This document shows, in pieces, positions 1 through 14,184 of a stretch of DNA of 64,000 nucleotides; positions within the stretch are counted from its first letter, which is position 1; each line of letters opens with the position of its first letter. Location: assembly GCF_037975245.1 (NCBI RefSeq), contig NC_092577.1, positions 29,380,398-29,444,397 on the forward strand. The letters are read 5' to 3'. The notes under the pieces were generated by a model that was not told where the DNA came from, did no database searches, and saw only the letters and a list, made by a program, of their open reading frames with translations. The position numbers and the translations under genes were made by a program. This DNA is from Apostichopus japonicus (Eukaryota > Echinodermata > Holothuroidea > Aspidochirotida > Stichopodidae).

Positions 1-8
1 AGGTAAGT
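1..8 (+). other. Possible exon end and donor site at the window edge
   Basis: The window opens with AG|GTAAGTAT, a perfect U1 consensus. It could be the 3' end of the preceding OSBPL exon; the next exon at 17658 starts in phase 0. Only two exonic bases would be inside the window, so this cannot be confirmed here. The intron would be about 17.6 kb. Confidence 0.25.
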
Positions 9-869
9 ATGTAAGGTTCTGATGTCACAGGGAGATAAATTTAATGATCACTTGAAAACGGGAAGACTTCTAGTTTCATTGCAATTTTTTTTTTTTTGGG
101 GGGGGGGAAAGTTTGGTGGTATACACTGGTCAAGTCACAAGGCCAGGGGGTGGGGGGATGGGGGATAGGTAGGTGCTCCACGTATATACGTGGGAGTATT
201 GGTGATGACCCCTATGTTATATGGGTATAGAGTGGTGGTATGGCCCATAGCATATAGGAATGGCATATGAATGTCTCCACTGGTATGTTGGCACAGAGAA
301 GGGTTTGTTTAGTTCAAGTGATGTATCGGCCAATTCATTTGGAGGTCAGTAATACACCCCCCCCCCACCTTCTGCCTACCCTTCCCTCCCACCCAATTCA
401 TCCAAGTAATACCTTTGTCAAAGAGATATCATTACTGTACACAATTGCGCATTAGATTTCAGTCAATGATTCGTTGCTTTAGAGTGTGGTATTTGTGACC
501 AAAAGTGTTGGATGAAAAAAGTCATAATATTATGAGAAGAGGAACAGTTATTATTCTTGAAATGGATGAAGGAGGGAGATGAACCAAGAAATTTTATTTC
601 AGAAGTGGTACTACTAATTATGACTAGTTGCACCTGCAGCAAAAGGTCGGCCAATCTATGAATGCATTACCTGATTAAATTATGATGTCGTATGACACAT
701 TTTTTCCAAGGTATTTGAGATGTTCAGATAGCCTATGTAAGAAGTTTTCCTGCAAGCTTTAAATTCTGTCAAGTATAGATGATGTTTCTTATCCCTGTAA
801 AGCATCACAAGAACTGAAGCCAACCCGGTCATTGGGTGCATGAACTTCCCCTTTAATTCCTCCCAAGCC
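3..869. other. Non-coding, probably OSBPL intron
   Basis: No gene is supported. G and C homopolymer runs occur (around 97-108 and 358-367). Confidence 0.4.
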
Positions 870-1590
870 CCTTCATTCCCCCCCCCCCCCTCCCAACTCT
901 GAAACCTGCCAGCCACCAGACTATGTTCTTTTTTATTTAAGCCCTCCCTAGGTGCCAGTCGCTGGGTTATGTAACTCCCTTCATTTGGAGTCCTCCTAAG
1001 CTCTAAATTAGCAGTCACTGGGTTATGTTCCCTTGCCTTTAAATCGTCCCTAATTGTCATAAACCCTGCCAGATACTGTTTTTTATTTTTTGTTCCCCTT
1101 AAGTCCTCCCCAAACTCTGAACCCAGCCAAGCACCTGATTACATTCTTTCCCTTTAATTCCTCCCTAGATCTGAACCTTGCCAGATACTGGGGTATTTTC
1201 TTCCCCTTTTAAGTCCTCTACAAACTCCGAACCATGCCAGATTATATTCTTTCCTTGAAGTCCTCCCTAACTCTGAACTCTGGCAGATACTGGGATATTT
1301 TATTCCCCTTTTACAACCTCTCAACACTCTGAACCCTGCCAAGCACCGAATACATTCTTTCCCTTGAAGTCCTCCCTAGACCCTGCCAGATACTGGGGTA
1401 TCTTCTTCCCCTTTAAGTCCTCTACAAACTCAGAACCCTGCTAGATTACATTCTTTCCTTGAAGTCCTCCCTAGCTCTGAACCCTGCCAGAAACTGGGGT
1501 ATTTTCTCGCCTTTTACGTCCTCCCAAACGCTGAACCATGCCAGTCACCTGATTACGTTCACTTAGAGTCATCCCTAGCCAGTCACTGGG
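870..1590. repeat. Degenerate tandem array
   Basis: About ten diverged copies of a unit of roughly 60 bp, or its double, read like CTGAACCCTGCCAGATACTG then TTTCTTCCCCTTTAAGTCCT. The long minus-strand reading frames here are by-products of the repeat. Confidence 0.75.
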
Positions 1591-4500
1591 TCAAGTGAAG
1601 TATGTGTTTTGATGATGTGACAAACATTTTTGATTGATATTCTGATGTCATCTCAGTTAATGATATATCCCCGAAGTTAATTAAATACTGATATCCATGG
1701 TAATCGCCATCATTGTATAAGTGCTAAATAATATAGAAAATTGCAGAAGGGAGAGTTTAATTGGAATTGGAACCAAATATTGATAACACCCTCAGAAATT
1801 ATGCAAATGATTATGATTGATTGCACTTCTAACACAGGTTAATTATTACTTTGAAAATAAAATGAAGTTTAAGAGTTTAATTATTCTTAATAAGTCCCAC
1901 AGAAATGAGTTAGGTATTGTTCTGCAGACACACAATTTTCCTGTGAGAAAACTTGCCTCCAAGGACGAAACACACATCTGTATCATTCTGGTATTGGAAC
2001 TTACGTGACCTATGTACCTTAGACTACTGAGCCTTTTGATTAGACAGACAAAGAATCGATTGTTATCAAGTTGATTACAAGTGGTTGGCCCTTGAAATCA
2101 CGCCACCGGTACGTAATTAATTGATATCAATTTCTAATATCTTAGCAGTTAATTATGCATACATATTGAGATGCTGAAAGTGCCCTAATTAATTCCAACT
2201 GCCTGGTCAAACAAAATTAACAGGTTGTTGGAGCAGCTGATCAGGTCGTTCGCCAATCTATGCTAGAATATGGTTGAAGGAGCAGAAATGGTTAAAAATT
2301 TGCAGTAAAACAGCAGCCAACTTCAAAGCGAGGGATCGCCTAGCCCTTATGTTAGTTGTGATACCGTACTCCTTAGTAAAGTTTGTTTACTGTGTAAACA
2401 CATCGCGCGAGTTTCCTTTGCGAGGTCAAAGGTGAAACGTACTGTAGTATACCGACCAGACAGCTCACCGGGAAACTACGTTTGCGATGTTTATGTACAC
2501 ACCTACAGTATAGTACCATTCTGCTTCGTGGATTCAATCGTAAGTTTGAAAGGTGTGCCGAAAAATACTGAAACACTTTAGAAGCTTTCCATAAGTGATA
2601 GCTTTATTTCGACTAACTTTTAAAAAGAAAGAGACTCTTGATCGCCTTTTATTAATTGTAAGTATTCTGTTTTATTCTTTATCAAGAGATGATGAGTTTT
2701 TAGACCCGAACTAGTCGCGATTGAATACGTGTACTATACGCCTTACGTGTGTTGCTAGGAAAGCCAGTTTGCAGACGACTTTATGCATTTGAACTATGTA
2801 CAGTATGTAGCGGACTGCTGTGATAGGGTAGTACTATCGTGTAGTGTTGTAACGTAAATATTCGATTTTGTGCCGAGTAACTAGAAAAATTAAGTACAAT
2901 TAAGGTTTTCGTGAGTGACAAATCATGCATCAATACTTCGGACCTTTCCTTCCATCTTTGATACAATTCAACTTTTCATTATTTGGACACTAGCCTAACT
3001 TACGCAACAGTGACCTAGTAAGTATTAATCAATAACTTGTAAGTTGAGGCCTAAGTTACGCCGAGGCCTATACTATAGTCTTGTAAAGTTTTAAAATGTT
3101 AGTGGCTATGCGCTAATTTAGGTCTAATACAAAGCAACACAACATAGCCAAACATGGCTGACTCAGTTCCACAGGTCCCCCATGTTGGAAAGTATCAATT
3201 CGTTTGTGAATCAGGAAAAATGTAGGCCTACATTCATTGGTGGCCAAGGCTGCCGTTGCCACACACACAAAGTAAAGAAAAGATGTTGCACTGGTCTTGG
3301 TAACATGTAGGGAAATTTAATGAAAATCTTGGTTCTTAGTAGGCCAAACCTAATGTTTAAATTAGGCTAAAAGGGAAAAACAACTGATAATAAGCTATAC
3401 TAAACCTACAGCTTGTTAAAACTTAAGTTAAACTTAAGGGATATATTTAGTCATGATCACTAATTAGCAAAATAGTTCCATTGTCTTAAATATTTGTTAA
3501 CTAGAAAGCTGTATTTTTTGTGTTTTAGGCTAACCTGGCTGGAATTAAACATGAATTTTAGGAACGTTAGTGAAGGATCTAAACTTAAGGCCTATTTGCA
3601 TTATGATAAATACATGTATATTTCATCCTGATTTGTTGAGATTTTTAAATAAAAGGTCACAATTTTTTTTTAAATGTTTATGGAATCCACCCAGTTACTA
3701 TGTACTTCATACTGCTTGATGTGAATATTAGCCTTGTGATATTACTGCCTACTTAAGGTAGGTTTACTTAGCCGTAGGATAACTTGAAAAATCTTATCTG
3801 GCCTTACTCATCCTCTTTAGAAGAGTCTTCATTGAAATCCTAACTAGGCTATGGCACTTGTCTCTTTTTTTAAGGTGCATTAAACAAAGAACTGTTGACT
3901 GACATAATTAGCACACAATATTTATATACAAGATGTATTGAAGCTTTCTTTGAAGTGAAATTGTGCAGGCATTTGACCAAGAACAGGACTTCTACTGAAT
4001 TGGCCCAGTAATCTTACTAGAGAAAAAAAAAGTTTGGGCTCCAGGAGTGCTAGTTCCCCAAAAAGATTGTGTCCTGTAAAAAAAGTTTGCATCCCTTATC
4101 AAACACCAGTTGTGTTTATTGTGTGACCTACTATCCTAGTGTACTTGTAAAAATGCGATAGTATCACTGCTTATACTGTGTGAATGTTCAGTACAATATA
4201 TAGAGCAGATAGCCCAGTGCCCTAGCTTCCCTGTTTAACAGGGGTGGCCCATTCCCCTCTTTGTGTCACCTCTGCCCTTTTAACTATTTTCACCACCCTC
4301 TTTCATCCGCCCTTGTACTTCCTACTTGCCAACTCTGTAGTAGCTCTATGCTTTGACCTTGCAGCATTCCAACTCCTTAAAAATCCCTTTGAAAAATCCA
4401 AACAGTTCACTACTGCATATTGCATGTACGTAGGCCTTTTCGAACTTGGGAATTTCAACTACACATGAGCAAATCCTCAAAACCTGACCCATGTTTGCAA

Positions 4501-6719
4501 ACAACCAGCTCCACGAAAAATTAGAGTAGGCCAATTTAAATAAACTTTTGAAGCAATGTCGTTTAAAAAAAAAATCAAACTTCAAATGCTACTTTTGACA
4601 ATGCATGAAGTACAGTAGTGTACACACCAAAGTTGCACCAAACACATTGACTGAAGTACGTGGTCAATGGGACCTCAAAATGAAAGAATGAAACTACTGC
4701 CGTATCAATGCAAATTTTACATGTTTAGTAACTCTCAATATGGAGAGCAAACATGCTTTGAGATGGAAAATCCTTTTCAGTATCAGAGATGTGAGCTTCC
4801 CACAAAATTCATAGATTGTCTCAACTCAAAAAAAGATTCATATATCACATGATAGTCTCAAACAATTCAAGCACATCTTCACCACTTAAGCACATGTTGT
4901 TGAAACCCACCTACAGTATTGTATGTGACAACAAGGCCTAACATGATATTTTTGTACCTATACCACAAACTTTGCTATATCTACATATGGGAAAGTATAG
5001 TACAAGGTACATTACAAGTAGCTGCATACTTTGTGTTCATTGAGCTCTACAGATCTACAAGAATGTCTGCAGACAATAGGTAAGGGGCTATTAGCCAATC
5101 AAATCCTCAAAATTTGGACAAGCATCATTGACTATTTTTAGCATGAAAATCTTGCAAATGGAAATTTTGTTAACCCTGTACCTTGCGGTTTATTGTTATG
5201 ATTTTAATGTTTTTAAAAAAATTCAATCATAGAAGGGTGGGAAGAATTTTTTTTTTTTTTCAAAAGAAGTTGTGGTTTTTTTGAAAAGAAGAAAGAAAGA
5301 TATGTATTTACTTGGGGTTGTTCTCTAACAAACAAGGTTGCATCGTCCGCCGGGACACAAGCAATGTGAAGATTTTGCGTCCTTGGCTAAAACATAGCGT
5401 CCCGAACGCAGAATCCTGCTTTCGTAACAATGCTGTTGGCCATACCCAAACTTTCCCTCACCCTTTCACCTATCGAATTGTGTTGTACTGTAGGTAATCA
5501 GAACCAGGCATGTAGTAGAACCCTTGGGTTGAGTTTAATTAAGCTATATCCACTTTCACAACCTCATCATAAAGTATTTCATTTCCAAAGCCTAGTAACC
5601 TGTGCAGGTATGTTTGTCCTATAAGGAAAAAGTATTAGAAACTGTAACTTCTAAACAACAGAAATAGAAAAGTCTGACTATTCTGTGCCATTATTAATCA
5701 AGTAGCAACTTAATACAGTTAAAGAAAAGACTGCTGACAAAGCTCTTTAATGCAACCCAGGATATTTCAGATGTTTATTGCTTATATCCCCACTGTAAAT
5801 GGCAATGGCATGAGATTAATTCATATCTACCGGTTTGATGTTTGGTTTCAGGACATTTTGAAATCACTGATCTTTATACAGGACACTACAATATTTTATT
5901 GAATATTCAGGAACATTGCAATGTTTTATTGAATATTCAGGGGGCCTTTTTGTTAACTTCTTTTTTAATCGGAGATAAAAGTGTAGTTGACATAAAATCT
6001 TGTCAAAGTATGCAGCAGATGGCAGCATTGAGCATCTATAATAATAATAATAATTAGTAATAATTAACAGTTCTTATATAGCGCAACTTACAATAAAGTC
6101 TCGCCGCGCTGTACTTAACCCTATTAAGTTAATCATTTATTAAGTTAATAAAGATAAGTTGGTCAGTTACATTATCAATGAAAAGTTAAAATAACTTATT
6201 GACTTGATCTTCATACTTTATTTCATTTCATTTGATTTCATACCAAATCCCCATAGTGATGTCATTTGCAATTTTCATTAGTCAAACAATGAATTGAAAG
6301 TGTAAAAGATTTTGACACTTGCCTAAAGTACAGTATTCTCTCCTTTGTTTTGTGATGAAAATTACAGTCAGTACTATGAAAAGGAAATAGTGTACTGTAG
6401 GAAATGTTTCATTGTAAGTATTTTTGGCTTCAAATAATCCATAGAACATAACCATAATTTATTTCTACAATCGGTAAGGCTGCATGGTTAACTGGTCTTG
6501 TAATAAAAAGATGAGCATTTTATTTTTCCTTCATTCAAAACTGTGCAGACTTTACACTCAAAATAATTCTGGCTATTCGTATGCACATTGAAAAGAAAAC
6601 AAGTTTTATTGCATTTCAAATTCTGAATTTCCACAGTATCTCTGGTAACATGTGCCATTAGATGCATAAAAGTGAACCTACATCTATTGTATTGTATTAA
6701 CCTGATGTATGTAGACCTG
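1591..6719. other. Non-coding stretch, no gene seen
   Basis: AT-rich with no exon of recognisable family. A somewhat CpG-richer patch lies near 2330-2550. An imperfect duplication ending in TATTGAATATTCAG is at 5880-5945, and a short (TAA)n run is at 6040-6057 followed by a SINE-like ATATAGCGCAACTTACAATA segment. Confidence 0.4.
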
Positions 6720-6810
6720 CCTACAATACTCTGATAGGATGTGTGCCTTGGATTTGTGTTATAGTAAGGGCATATGTTGGCATTTCTCGGATGATTTCTC
6801 TATAAATGTG

Positions 6811-6910
6811 TAGGCTACAGGGCAAATTAGTAAGGTTTTTACTGGTTGTCCCCTCTGACAAACTGGCCTTAAAGTACCGTTGGTTGTCCAAACAGTGATG
6901 ATGGTTGTCC
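6811..6910. repeat. Dispersed repeat copy A
   Basis: A segment with recurring GGTTGTCC words (CTACAGGGCAAATTAGTAAG onward). Its reverse complement recurs, diverged, at 43325-43440. It abuts the left side of the hAT-like element. Confidence 0.5.
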
Positions 6911-6957
6911 CCCAAAAATCGCTGCAAAATAGTAAAGACCATTATGTACACTGTAAG

Positions 6958-8533
6958 CAGGGCTCGAAAAACACGGGGGCGGAGTGCGATTTCGCCCCCG
7001 AAAGTTCCAAAGAGCCTGCAAAATTGTATTGACGAGGGCGGGAAAAAAAATGAAAAACTGAAGAAAATCGCCCCTGTAAATTCCCACCAAAAGTCAGATG
7101 AGCAACATCCCAAAATTATTCTCATGAAATAGTCTCCCTAGCCACTTTTTGGTCCAAAATATCAGCATCAGAGCGATTTTCATTGTTTCATTACCGTATT
7201 TTCAAGTCACGCAAGTATTTTAATTCAAGCAACAAAATATCACGATCGTTACTACGTACATACACAGCAGTGCAATGAAGACAAACTTTCGTGGATTAAA
7301 TACCGTACACAGCTTACCGATGATAAACACCACGGCACTGAACTCCGGTAACGTTCAGTGGGAAACACGTGTTTCCAGAGTGGCCGAATGGCGATAACGA
7401 GCTGCTGCCAAATATTCAGCCAGACATCACAATTCAAAGTTGTCAATCGTTCGTTGATGGCCCTGTAAACAAACTTAGGCCTAGGCCTACTTACACTGTA
7501 CACACGTGTATTATGGAGTATAATCTTTCGCCGTGATTACAGAGGAAGGGGGTAAAATCGTGGGATTCTTTCAGCCATCGTTTCCGACTGGAGAGGACTG
7601 GCGAGGGTGAAACAAAAATCGGAATGAAAATACTTGTAAATAAATGTGTAGGCTAGGCCTAACCCAATTAAAGTTGCTTTGCTCTGAATAAAATGTTGCA
7701 TTACCGGTAGCTTGACACATGATTCTTAGCATGGGCAAATTCAGAGTCTTACGTTTGGCCTGTGACCAAAATTTGTTCATTTTGATTTTTGTAAGACTAA
7801 TAGCCTAAGCTACGACATTGGTGCCATTATTCGCTAGCCTAACAAAATGTAGCATAGGCAAATTCACAGCCTAGCCTATACACATTTTTCAAATTAATGA
7901 AACTTACCCAATGTATTAATTATATATTTTTAAATTTTTTGTTGGTGTTGTAATTTGCTAGCCTAGCACATTGTAGCATAGGCAAAATCACAACCTAGCC
8001 TATACGCATTTTTCAAATTATCGAAAGTGTTTTTATTATATAATTTTTTATCTTTTTGGTGTTGTAATTTGCTAGCCTAACACACTGTAGCATAGGCAAA
8101 TTCAGAGCCTAGTCTCAACTTTTTTCAAGATAGGCTATTGAAATGTTTCCAAATAGCCCATTTGATGTTCTTCTGAAAATAATGCATATTGTACTCCAAC
8201 AGATACATGGAAGAGCCAGTCAAAGATAAAAGAACCTATCATGAAGCAGTCATGAAGTGACATCTTATTAACTTGAGCATGTCATATACTATTAGTATTG
8301 TTTTTTTCTTATGCTTAAAACAAGCATGGATACACTATGCATGCATATTTATGACATAATATATCATAATACCCTCGACAGACAATCATGTCATTAGCAA
8401 TAGTTAGAGAGTGATTAGTAACCAATATAAAATGGCACCCGAAATTCATAAAGTAGCACTCGAAATATAATTTACGGGGGCTTTTTGTTTGTAGGGAATA
8501 GCACCCGAAATTGAAAAAGTAATTCGACCCCTG
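6958..8533. mobile_element. Non-autonomous hAT-like transposon 1
   Basis: The 8-bp duplication ACTGTAAG flanks the element at 6950-6957 and 8534-8541. The ends are CAGGGCTCGAA and TTCGACCCCTG, inverted with one mismatch. An 8-bp duplication and CAG ends are diagnostic of the hAT superfamily. No transposase frame is present. It contains a threefold internal repeat at 7820-8110. Confidence 0.8.
7820..8110. repeat. Three tandem copies of a ~120-bp unit inside hAT-like element 1
   Basis: Each copy begins near GCTAGCCTAACA, continues GTAGCATAGGCAAATTCA and ends with an AT-rich spacer containing CATTTTTCAAATTA. Confidence 0.75.
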
Positions 8534-8541
8534 ACTGTAAG

Positions 8542-11500
8542 AGAGATGTGTGTAGGTTTGGTTCACAATAGAACACCAACTTTTAGGGTGATACCAATTA
8601 ATCGTTTAACTGTTTGGAGATATTTAGTTACACTGCCATTTGAATTTGACTTAAACCACTTGACTTCCATCAAACATCCTACAAAACTGATTTTGTCGTT
8701 TCGGATTTGATATTGGTCATCTCGTACGACCATTAAAAGTTTACCCTTGGCTAGTCCATATGCAGTTATTTACAGTAGTCGTTGTAATTTTTAAACAGTA
8801 AATTTACATGTTCAATTCTGACACTATTGACATATTCTGAAAGCTGTGTTGACTTTGATACTGTACAGTATTTAATGCTCATTAAACTCCTTGATGTTAC
8901 AGCTCAGTGACCTCAGGATATTAAACTGTACAATCTCAGCAACTATATGTAAAATACACCTTAATTTGTTCTGCTTCAGTCAGCTTATAAACAATGGAAT
9001 TCCAAATACTTTAGTCTTGAGTACCAAGTACACACTATCCTTTCTGCATAATATGACAAATTGTATACTTGGAAGCTTATTGAATAGATTGTTATTATTA
9101 ATTCAAAACCCTCAGCAACAATGTAAACGTTCAAAAATTGTGTGAATTCTCACGTTTGAATTCGCAGAATTTATGAGTGTATGGACCTCTTTTCTTGCAC
9201 TGATTGTAAAGAGGGTGTGATTGCAGGGGAAAGTTTATCCAGCATCGCATCACAAAATGCTATACAAAATAGCCAATTTGCTAGACTTGTACGCATGTGT
9301 AAAGATGTATGTATAAATGTACAGTACAGCAGTTTTTGAACATAGAAATCATGTAGTATTTTATAAGAGACAGAAGTTCATAGCCTTGAAATCTACTGTG
9401 CAAGAACAAAACATATTCAATAAATTAGCCTATGCAATGGATACTGAAGTTGAATTTCACCGGGTAATTTGAAATAGGAACTTCAAATCACATGACAGTG
9501 ATAGTTGGCCTGCATTTCCTGGATTTCTTTCTGAATTTGTCCCCTTCGTTACAACTGTATAGATCTCAAGTATTAAAGGCAACCTTACATGCATATTCAG
9601 TTGCAATACGTTTACTAGTGTCGGAAGACACGGAACCATTTCCTTTTGTTTAAAGGATTGACGGCACAAAATAAATTGTGGAATGTTGTAGGCCGTTGAA
9701 AGCTACTGCTATCATTCCAGATAGGACTTCTATAACACTTGCCAATATTTTGTTTGCAAATTGACCCTTTAAATGGTTTATCATGAAAAGTGATTAGGCT
9801 ATATATTGTATAATCCTAAGACCATTAGGTCAATTCCACAGATGCAACACAAAAATTAAATGGGCAAACGAAATTGTTATCACAGTATGGCTTAGATAAC
9901 GTGTTTACGAGGGCGTTACAGATTTGTCAAGGACAAATGGTGTTGAAAGTCATCCTAGAGGGGGGGGGTTGGTGGGGTTGTGTTTACCAGCACTCCAAAT
10001 TTTCAATTTTCTTGCATTATAACTTATCAGGACTAAAATTCTGCCGAAGTCATCCTTTGTCAAAAGCAATTGCCACTTTTCATCTAGTAGGACTTCCTAG
10101 ATAAATGATTATATTATGCATGGTAAAGCTTTCATCTTCACAAGCAGGAAACTTTATAGGTTTTGTAGAAATTGAAACTAAGGAATAACCAGTTTTGTTA
10201 TTTGCCATCTATGTTACACATTTGATGATGTCAATATTTTTTTTATTATATCTCTGTACTTAATCATGATGTATTGGCTGTCAAATAATATGAAAGTGAG
10301 AGCAAAGAACTACTTGAGAGAAAAAAATTGCAGTATAATTTTATCTATTTGTTTAGTGCTTTCAAACTGTATTATGAACCACTTTGTTTCTTCTGCGGGT
10401 GAAATCCCTAAACATGCGTCGAATATTGATCAAAATCACAACTTTTTAACATTCCCTGACAAAAGTCCTCTTGCCATAGCTGAAATTTGATAGCAGTATT
10501 GATGGAACCCCTCAAATTCCCTGTATCTCATTGTGCCTGGTTTAGCAGCCTGCCAGTGGGCAGATCTGCTGTACATAACTGTGGAGTGCGTACCTGGGTA
10601 AAGTGGAAGAATATACATGTGCTATCATGCAGTGATTTCAGTCCAGGAGCTGCTCATTATTGATAAAATAGCAAGCAACTACAAGTTTCAACTACATTCA
10701 GCTCTTTATGGCCATTTGAGAGGTTGTTGTAAACAGACTTTTATGCTGAGGTTTTGCTTAAAGTAACCTAGCTTTATTTCATTAATAAACTGACATGTAC
10801 CGTATCTCACCTGAGCCCATCATGCTTGTCCACGGTGTCCACCCCCTCATTAGTTTATTGTTCTGTGTGTATGGTAATGTCTTTTTTTTGCCAACAAGTT
10901 TATGTGCAAATAATTTAACTTAACTGTATAAATTATTTAATTGGTTAATAATTTTAATAGCTTAGGACCCAGTGCTTTAATATGTACAGTATTTATAAGT
11001 TTGATGATCCATTTGGTGTGAAAGCGTTGCAGAACTTGGCTAAGTATACTGTACATAGCTGAATGATAGATGTTAAGAAAGTTGCCCATTCAATTTAAAA
11101 GTAATTTTAATTTGATAAATTTTAATTAAAAAAAAAAATTAAACTTAAATGAAATTCAAACTTATTTTTTATTTAAATAAAAAAATTAAAAATTAAAGTA
11201 AGAATTTAAAAAGAAAGTGTTGTGATTTTACTGTAATGATAAAATAGTGTCATGACCCATAGAGGATTAGAGGTTTGAGAATTCAACTCCCAAAAGATGT
11301 AGTGTCATTGAATCCTAGAAGATATAACACTCTCATTGTATGATAGGTGCAATATTTCTTTTATTTGCAATACTCATTTCGGAAGTAGGTACCTTTTTTC
11401 CGCCTCTCCTCTCCTTCCCATCGCCCCTTGATCTACTCAAAGTCTTAATCCTACTGATTTGTAAGGGATCTAGACACTTCCATTCTTTTCTGTTCGGTTA

Positions 11501-14092
11501 TATTTGTGCTTGAAACCCATGTCACATGTACTAATAATCAGCTGTCTGGTAATTACAAAGCCTATCCTTTATCCTTTACAAAGTCATCATTTAATAAATC
11601 CCTACAGTACCAGTTCATCTGTGATTAAATGTTAAACAATATCTTTCAAGTTAAATTGTCTGTCTATGAACCATATTACAGAAGAAAAAAAAAAGTAATT
11701 AGCATTAGCAATAATCAGCTGCCCCAATGCTTTACATCCCTACCCTAACCCTTTCTGAACCCCCACCCCTTCCTCTATCAGTTTATGACATTCTGTTCAT
11801 CATTTAACTGATCTGGAGTTAAGTAATGCAAGTGAATTTGTTCAATACCACATGTTCTACATGTCTATATTATATACTGTACTGTAAACATAATAATAAA
11901 CTGTCTGGTATAGTACTTTCACTCCAGTAATTGATTTACACAGTTTGTAAACTACATGTATGCATTCAACTACTGCTGGTGGTACAGTACTCCCTCACTA
12001 ACACTACGGTGATATTACTGAAATGCAAGTCACTGAAACTTGGTTCTGTAATTAAATCACTCTGCTTGAGATACATTACCAGTAGAAAGAAGGTGGCCCA
12101 ATATCATCAGCTTTCACAAGAAAGTAAAAAAACCTATGCAATAGTACAGTTATGTTGGTAAAAGGTCATCAAACTTTCCAGGCTAATTCAGCTTGGGAGA
12201 GAGAGAGTTTCATGTGTGTGAGTGAGTGAGTGTTTTGAAGGTTTTGAGGTAGTGTGTTCTTATGCAAAACTTGTGTGAATTTTCACATCTCGGTTGGATT
12301 GTAAGCAGTGTTAGTGATGGCCACTTTTTGTCAGCGTTCAAAAGGAAGATTTAAGAGTTATTGTATACATGGCTGGCTTTGATACCACTGTGTGTGAGAC
12401 ATGGTTGGTATAGACTACAGTCTATAAAAAAAAATCATAAAAAAAAAATTGAGGATATTTGTAAAAACAATTGCACCCTTGGATTGTGAACAGTAGTGTT
12501 TTCCTTAGGATTGTCTTTAGGATTGTACTTTGTCAAAACTTTTATACCCAATGATTGCTTTTTGTTTAACAACAAAAAATTGCATTCTAGGATTGTATTT
12601 TATTGCACGAATTTGTGTCAGGATTGTTTGGAAAACAGCGGTTTCTTTGGGTTGTAGTTTGGTCAGATCCTTTGGATCATATCTTGTACTATAGTGTTGT
12701 ATTTTTTTTTTTAAAAGAGTGGATGGTTGGAAAAGTGCATGCATTGAGTAGAGACAGGTAAGCTTAAATACTCAACCCCAAATCAGTTTGGGACTGTTTA
12801 AACTTATCAAACTAGTCAACAGAATATGTTTGAGAATTGTTTTCTTAAATAATGTATTCATTCATAGTACTAACATTTATAATTAGTACTGCATGTTCCA
12901 CGTAGAATCCACACTGTATATTTGTACGGCAAGGTTTTACAGTCATTAGATAATGTAGATCTTAACGATATTGCGACTTTACAAAGTATATACACTTTAC
13001 ACACTACATTTAGTGTGCAATTGTTCGTAGGACAGGTAGCATATATACATGTGTAGTCCATGTTTGTTAGCCCAGATGGTATGCTTGGATCATCACAAAT
13101 GCTTCACAAGTTTGAGGTACCATACAGTCATTTGGGTCCTTGCCAAAAAGTACACCCTTACCATAATAGAAAGTGATGTGACCTGCTTGGAATTTGTAGT
13201 CACATGCTTGGTTCACTATACAATTAAATTTGGGCTACAGAAAGGTTTGTCAACATTGAACAGTTTTGAAAGAAAGGTAGCAGGAAATGACTAATAAAAG
13301 CCTTAGAAGAAAACAATCCCATAAAAAGTCCATCAGGCCAGGTTCAGTTTAAAACTGATAGCATGCATGAGCAACAATCAACATGAACTTTGTTTAAAAC
13401 AAGGTCAATTTCATGAAAAGGAACTCTTTTACTGAAGTAAAACTCTAGCTAAAATTAAGTAGCGACTGGTATTTTCTGTAGGCAATGATCATATGAAGAA
13501 AGTGCTATAAATCAAATATTGAATCTAACAGATAGGATGGAAAAGCTTTATACATATAAAAGGAATGAAGGTTTAAACTTGACAAACTTAAGCCAATGTT
13601 TATGCCGTGGATCTGAATAAGAATAGTTGGACATTGGTAAAGCGACACCATCATGGCTTGAGAACCTGAAAATGTTTGATTGTATGTGTTAATAAGTATA
13701 CTACCTGCCTAATATTTACAATATTTACAAAAGTCTCCAATATTAACTGTGTAACTCTAAAGCTATCCATTCTAATGCAGATAAAGTTTGTAAATAAAGT
13801 CTCATAATAAATGTTTCCATTATCTAAACTGAAAATTTTGTCAAGGAATGGTCAGAATATGTAAATTTTAATGACTAAGCAAGCTATTTTCATTGATTTC
13901 CAATAATCATCTGTTTTAAGGCTGTTGCTAGAGATCTGAAGGGTCTTTTCTTAATCCAGCTTGCTTCCTCATGACACAGTTTGTATTAAACTAAAGGCTC
14001 CACCCACTGCTTGTACAGTATTTAACCTCACTCAGTTGTACAGAATTCATAAACTAGACAGGATACCACAAGATGTTATTTCCTTTTATTTA
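8542..14092. other. Non-coding stretch, no gene seen
   Basis: Intron-like AT-rich sequence. Notable items are a G run at 9960, A/T-only tracts at 11090-11210, and a GA/GTGA simple run at 12196-12232. Confidence 0.4.
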
Positions 14093-14093
14093 T

Positions 14094-14184
<91 letters not shown>
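14094..14184. repeat. (TTAG)n tetranucleotide microsatellite
   Basis: About 23 almost perfect TTAG units. Confidence 0.97.

Noticed and set aside
680-1060. 126-codon minus-strand frame
   Set aside because: It follows the period of a degenerate tandem array (870-1590) and has no family pattern.
3154-3225. Small ORF starting MADSVPQVPHVGK in good Kozak context
   Set aside because: Only 23 codons, no donor in consensus after it and no family pattern. It could be a non-coding coincidence.
6721-7125. 134-codon minus-strand frame
   Set aside because: It crosses the boundary of the hAT-like element and a dispersed repeat. The composition is low-complexity aromatic with no domain.
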